Assembly: GCA_965116865.1 (NCBI GenBank)
Contig: OZ220727.1
Location: forward strand, 2,170,001 to 2,234,000
Source: Aldehydirespirator sp965116865
GTDB lineage: Bacteria; Actinomycetota; Acidimicrobiia; Acidimicrobiales; Aldehydirespiratoraceae
Length of the DNA: 64,000 nucleotides
Direction: 5' to 3'
Position 1 is the stretch's first letter, and each line of letters starts with the position of its first letter. Made by a program: the position numbers and the translations under genes. Under the pieces are notes generated by a model that did not search any database, had not been told where the DNA came from, and saw only the letters and a list, made by a program, of their open reading frames with translations. Shown in pieces: positions 62,147-64,000 of the stretch.

Positions 62147-62375
62147 CCAGTGCTCCGAGTGGGGGATTCGTTGCAAATATGCTGCGATGGTCCCGAGGAT
62201 CTCGTCGGCGGTCATGCGCCACACGGAGGGGTGCGGGTGCTCATTGCGGTTGGCGATCCAATTGTCGGTCCAGCCGCGGGGGTCTGCGACGCCTGCGAGA
62301 GGCCCCGGCCGTTCTTGATGCAGTTGTGCGTCTCATAGACGGTCAACTGCATCGAGAACGGTCAGGGGACGGGAG
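62147..62375 (-). mobile_element. IS630-derived element relic (third copy)
   Basis: On the minus strand encodes an almost intact IS630 C-terminus in one frame (WTDNWIANRNEHPHPSVWRM and TADEILGTIAAYLQRIPHSEH) with no upstream transposase. The stem-loop at 62309-62361 matches the one at 10256-10308. Both copies lack the same part of the gene, so this is a spread deletion derivative. Bases 62049-62146 hold nothing else recognisable. Confidence 0.75.
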
Positions 62376-62381
62376 GCTGGC

Positions 62382-62714
62382 ATGAACGTGAAGTCGGACA
62401 GGGCCGTCGGCATCGGGTTGCTTGTGTTGGCGCTGACCGGCCTGGTAGCGGGCGCCATCCTGGCCGACGTCGTGAAGGTGCTGATCGCAGTGGGCGTCGC
62501 CTGCGGGGTGCTGCGACTGGGCCTGGCCATGCTTCGCAACCTGGCCCGGCCGCTGCCCCCGCCGCCCGACCCGGGCATCCTGCGCAAGGTCAAGATCGAG
62601 TACCGCTGCAGCATCTGCGGCGCCGAGGTTCGCATGACCGTCGCCGCCGACGAGGATCCGGAACCGCCCCGCCACTGCCAGGACGAGATGGAGTTGGTGA
62701 CACCCGTCGAATGA
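62382..62714 (+). CDS. Small membrane protein with a C-terminal zinc-ribbon-like motif
   Basis: 110 residues. Two membrane helices (about 9-30 and 32-52) are followed by a proline-rich linker and a cytoplasmic CSICGAEV...RHCQDEM segment (CxxC then HC), a probable single zinc site. The arrangement occurs in small actinobacterial proteins of unknown function. ATG with gggagg five bases upstream. The IS630 relic ends just before it. Confidence 0.7.
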   Translation: MNVKSDRAVGIGLLVLALTGLVAGAILADVVKVLIAVGVACGVLRLGLAMLRNLARPLPPPPDPGILRKVKIEYRCSICGAEVRMTVAADEDPEPPRHCQDEMELVTPVE

Positions 62715-62790
62715 CCTCGAACCGCTTTGTCCACAGCATGTGGACAAAGCGGTGGAAAATTACAGCGGTGTGATCCGGCGGGCGGCGCCG

Positions 62791-63072
62791 TCAGCGGTAC
62801 TGGGTGGCGGTGACGATCCCGGCCAGGATGAAGCCCAAGCCCACCAGCAGCACCACGTTGGAGGTATCCCAGATCACGCCGAGATAGTTGACGATGATCG
62901 TCACCATCCCGAGCCCCAGCAGACCGAACAGCAGAATCGGCACCCAGACGGGGCTGGGCGGCAGCGTATCGAACCCGGTGCGGGACTGCCTGTCGGGCTG
63001 ATAGTTGTCGGGGCGGGTGCCCTTGGCGGTCACCCGGCCGGCCGGCACTCGGCGCTTTGTGGGTCTCGGCAT
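62791..63072 (-). CDS. crgA: Cell-division protein CrgA
   Basis: 93 residues. A basic N-terminus (MPRPTKRRVPAGRVTAKG) is followed by two membrane helices (VWVPILLFGLLGLGMVTIIVNYL and VLLVGLGFILAGIVTATQYR). The SPVWVP entry and ATQYR end match CrgA. CrgA is actinobacterial and helps place FtsZ and FtsI at the septum. The ATG lies seven bases after TATCCT, so the mRNA is probably leaderless. It converges with the zinc-ribbon gene. Confidence 0.9.
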   Translation of the reverse strand: MPRPTKRRVPAGRVTAKGTRPDNYQPDRQSRTGFDTLPPSPVWVPILLFGLLGLGMVTIIVNYLGVIWDTSNVVLLVGLGFILAGIVTATQYR

Positions 63073-63079
63073 GGCCCCG

Positions 63080-63085
63080 AGGATA
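63080..63085 (-). promoter_or_regulatory. -10 box of crgA, leaderless
   Basis: TATCCT on the minus strand, seven bases before ATG 63072. Confidence 0.45.
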
Positions 63086-63214
63086 GACGCAGCCCGACCC
63101 GACCATCACCGCAACCGCCACAAACCACCGCCAACAACCATTCGCCACGGCCACACAGCAGCCTGCGGCCACTAACAGCCCGCGGCCTCCAGCACACCGC
63201 GCGCGGGCCGCTTC

Positions 63215-63412
63215 CCTTGCAGCGCCGGCGATCGCCGCGGGCGCTGCTCGAAGTTCTCCACCGCGGCGGCGCAGGCGTTCTACGCCCAGGCCAAGGCACC
63301 GGCGATCTCGCCGCGGGCGCTGCTCGAAGTTCTCCACCGCGGCGGCGCAGGCGTTCTACGCCCAGGCCAAGGCGCCGGCGATCGCCGCGGGCGCTACTCG
63401 AAGTTCTCCCAG
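63215..63412. repeat. 74-76-bp tandem repeat of the dcd 3' end, 2.6 units
   Basis: gccgcgggcgctgctcgaag phases at 63234, 63310 and 63384, the last being the gene. Units contain the complement of GAGAACTTCGAG-TAG; in the copies the stop reads CAG. Bases 63086-63214 hold no gene. Confidence 0.9.
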
Positions 63413-63957
63413 TAGCGGGACGGCACCGGGCCCCGCTGTCCGTGATACTTAGAGCCCAACTCGCTGGCACCGTAGGGTGATTCAGCCGAGGTGGTCATGC
63501 GCTGGAAGCTGATCTGGCCGATCCACATCCCCGGGTACAGCGTGATGGGCAGGTTGGCCACATTCGACAGTTCCAGGGTGAGCTGGCCGTCGAAGCCGGG
63601 ATCGACGAAACCGGCCGTCGAATGGATCAGCAGCCCCAGCCGCCCCAGCGACGACTTGCCCTCCAGCCGAGCCACCAGGTCGTCGGGCAGCGCCACCCGC
63701 TCGAGGGTGGCGCCCAGCACGAACTCGCCCGGGTGGAGGATGAACGGGTCGTCGGCGTCGGACTCCACCGGGGTGGTCAGCGACGACAGGTTCTGCTTGA
63801 CGTCGATGTGACCCAGAGTGTGGTTGCGGAACACCCGGAAGCTGGGCCCCAAACGCAGGTCCACCGACGACGGCTGCACTGCGCCGTCGTCCAGCGGGTC
63901 GATCTCGATGCGGCCCTCAGCAAGCGCCTCGCGGATCGAGCGATCCGACAAGATCAC
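63394..63957 (-). CDS. dcd: dCTP deaminase (dUMP-forming type likely)
   Basis: 187 residues, complete. Trimeric dUTPase fold with Dcd motifs: MILSDRSIREAL at the start, QPSSVDLRLGPSFRVF, the catalytic region VARLEGKSSLGRLGLLIHSTAGFVDPGFDGQLTLELSN with the conserved Glu, and YPGMWIGQISFQRM. The close match to mycobacterial enzymes, which both deaminate and dephosphorylate dCTP to dUMP, suggests the bifunctional type; this is inference. GTG start. Its 3' end is tandemly duplicated downstream. Confidence 0.93.
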   Translation of the reverse strand: MILSDRSIREALAEGRIEIDPLDDGAVQPSSVDLRLGPSFRVFRNHTLGHIDVKQNLSSLTTPVESDADDPFILHPGEFVLGATLERVALPDDLVARLEGKSSLGRLGLLIHSTAGFVDPGFDGQLTLELSNVANLPITLYPGMWIGQISFQRMTTSAESPYGASELGSKYHGQRGPVPSRYWENFE

Positions 63958-64000
63958 GGCCCGGACCTGTCCCGCGTCGGCATCGCCCGCCCACCGCCCA
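63958..64000. other. Window edge upstream of dcd
   Basis: 43 bp, too short to assign; presumably leader or promoter of dcd. Confidence 0.3.

Overview
The window is high-GC actinobacterial DNA. WhiB, CrgA, TatA, a DUF222-HNH protein, a MoxR/VWA pair like mycobacterial Rv0958/Rv0959, a mycobacterial-type Dcd and a b558-type SdhCAB all point that way. The secreted proteins with SLH domains fit the class Acidimicrobiia best, but this is inference because no rRNA is present. Most of the window is ordinary chromosome with short operons. The unusual part is the amount of tandem and dispersed repeat DNA between and inside genes.

Layout. 0.2-3.3 kb: MFS exporter and an HTH/RES-like toxin-antitoxin pair. 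3.4-10.4 kb: a mobile-element graveyard with decayed IS630 and IS110 copies, one intact IS110, and a DUF222-HNH gene whose 5' end is present four times. 10.8-13.8 kb: ppk1, a small hypothetical gene, tatA and whiB. 14.07-15.08 kb: a modular array that resembles a CRISPR but is not one. 15.1-24 kb: VWA protein, rhodanese, a 1028-residue SLH surface protein behind a G13 tract, a MaoC hydratase and a MoxR-like ATPase. 24.3-28.3 kb: a GH2-fold protein without its catalytic glutamates and a PLD-like protein. 28.5-32.2 kb: sdhCAB. 32.3-36.6 kb: a DUF368 undecaprenyl-phosphate translocase, a CPA2 antiporter with a KhtT-like regulator, and vapBC. 37-41.9 kb: DUF3179 lipoprotein, EamA transporter, pyrE, a coiled-coil membrane protein. 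42.5-49.9 kb: three paralogous SLH/Ig-like surface proteins. 50.5-64 kb: a degenerate amidohydrolase, GNAT acetyltransferase, tRNA-Tyr, yajQ, htpX, a HAD phosphatase, acs, msrA, DoxX, a thiolase-fold protein without catalytic residues, a zinc-ribbon membrane protein, crgA and dcd.

Four themes cut across the genes. (1) More than twenty tandem duplications have periods clustered at 71-78 bp, and in at least eight the unit contains the stop codon and last codons of a neighbouring gene. (2) A dispersed element of about 140 bp with terminal inverted repeats sits exactly on stop codons, twice as a tandem pair. (3) About fourteen genes have a TANNNT box 6-8 bases before the start codon, implying leaderless transcription. 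(4) Three metabolic-enzyme folds have lost the residues that define catalysis.

Functionally, sdhCAB, acs, pyrE, dcd and ppk1 cover central carbon, nucleotide and polyphosphate metabolism. TatA, the SLH proteins, the DUF368 protein, CrgA and HtpX concern the envelope. Two toxin-antitoxin modules and the IS relics make up the accessory fraction.
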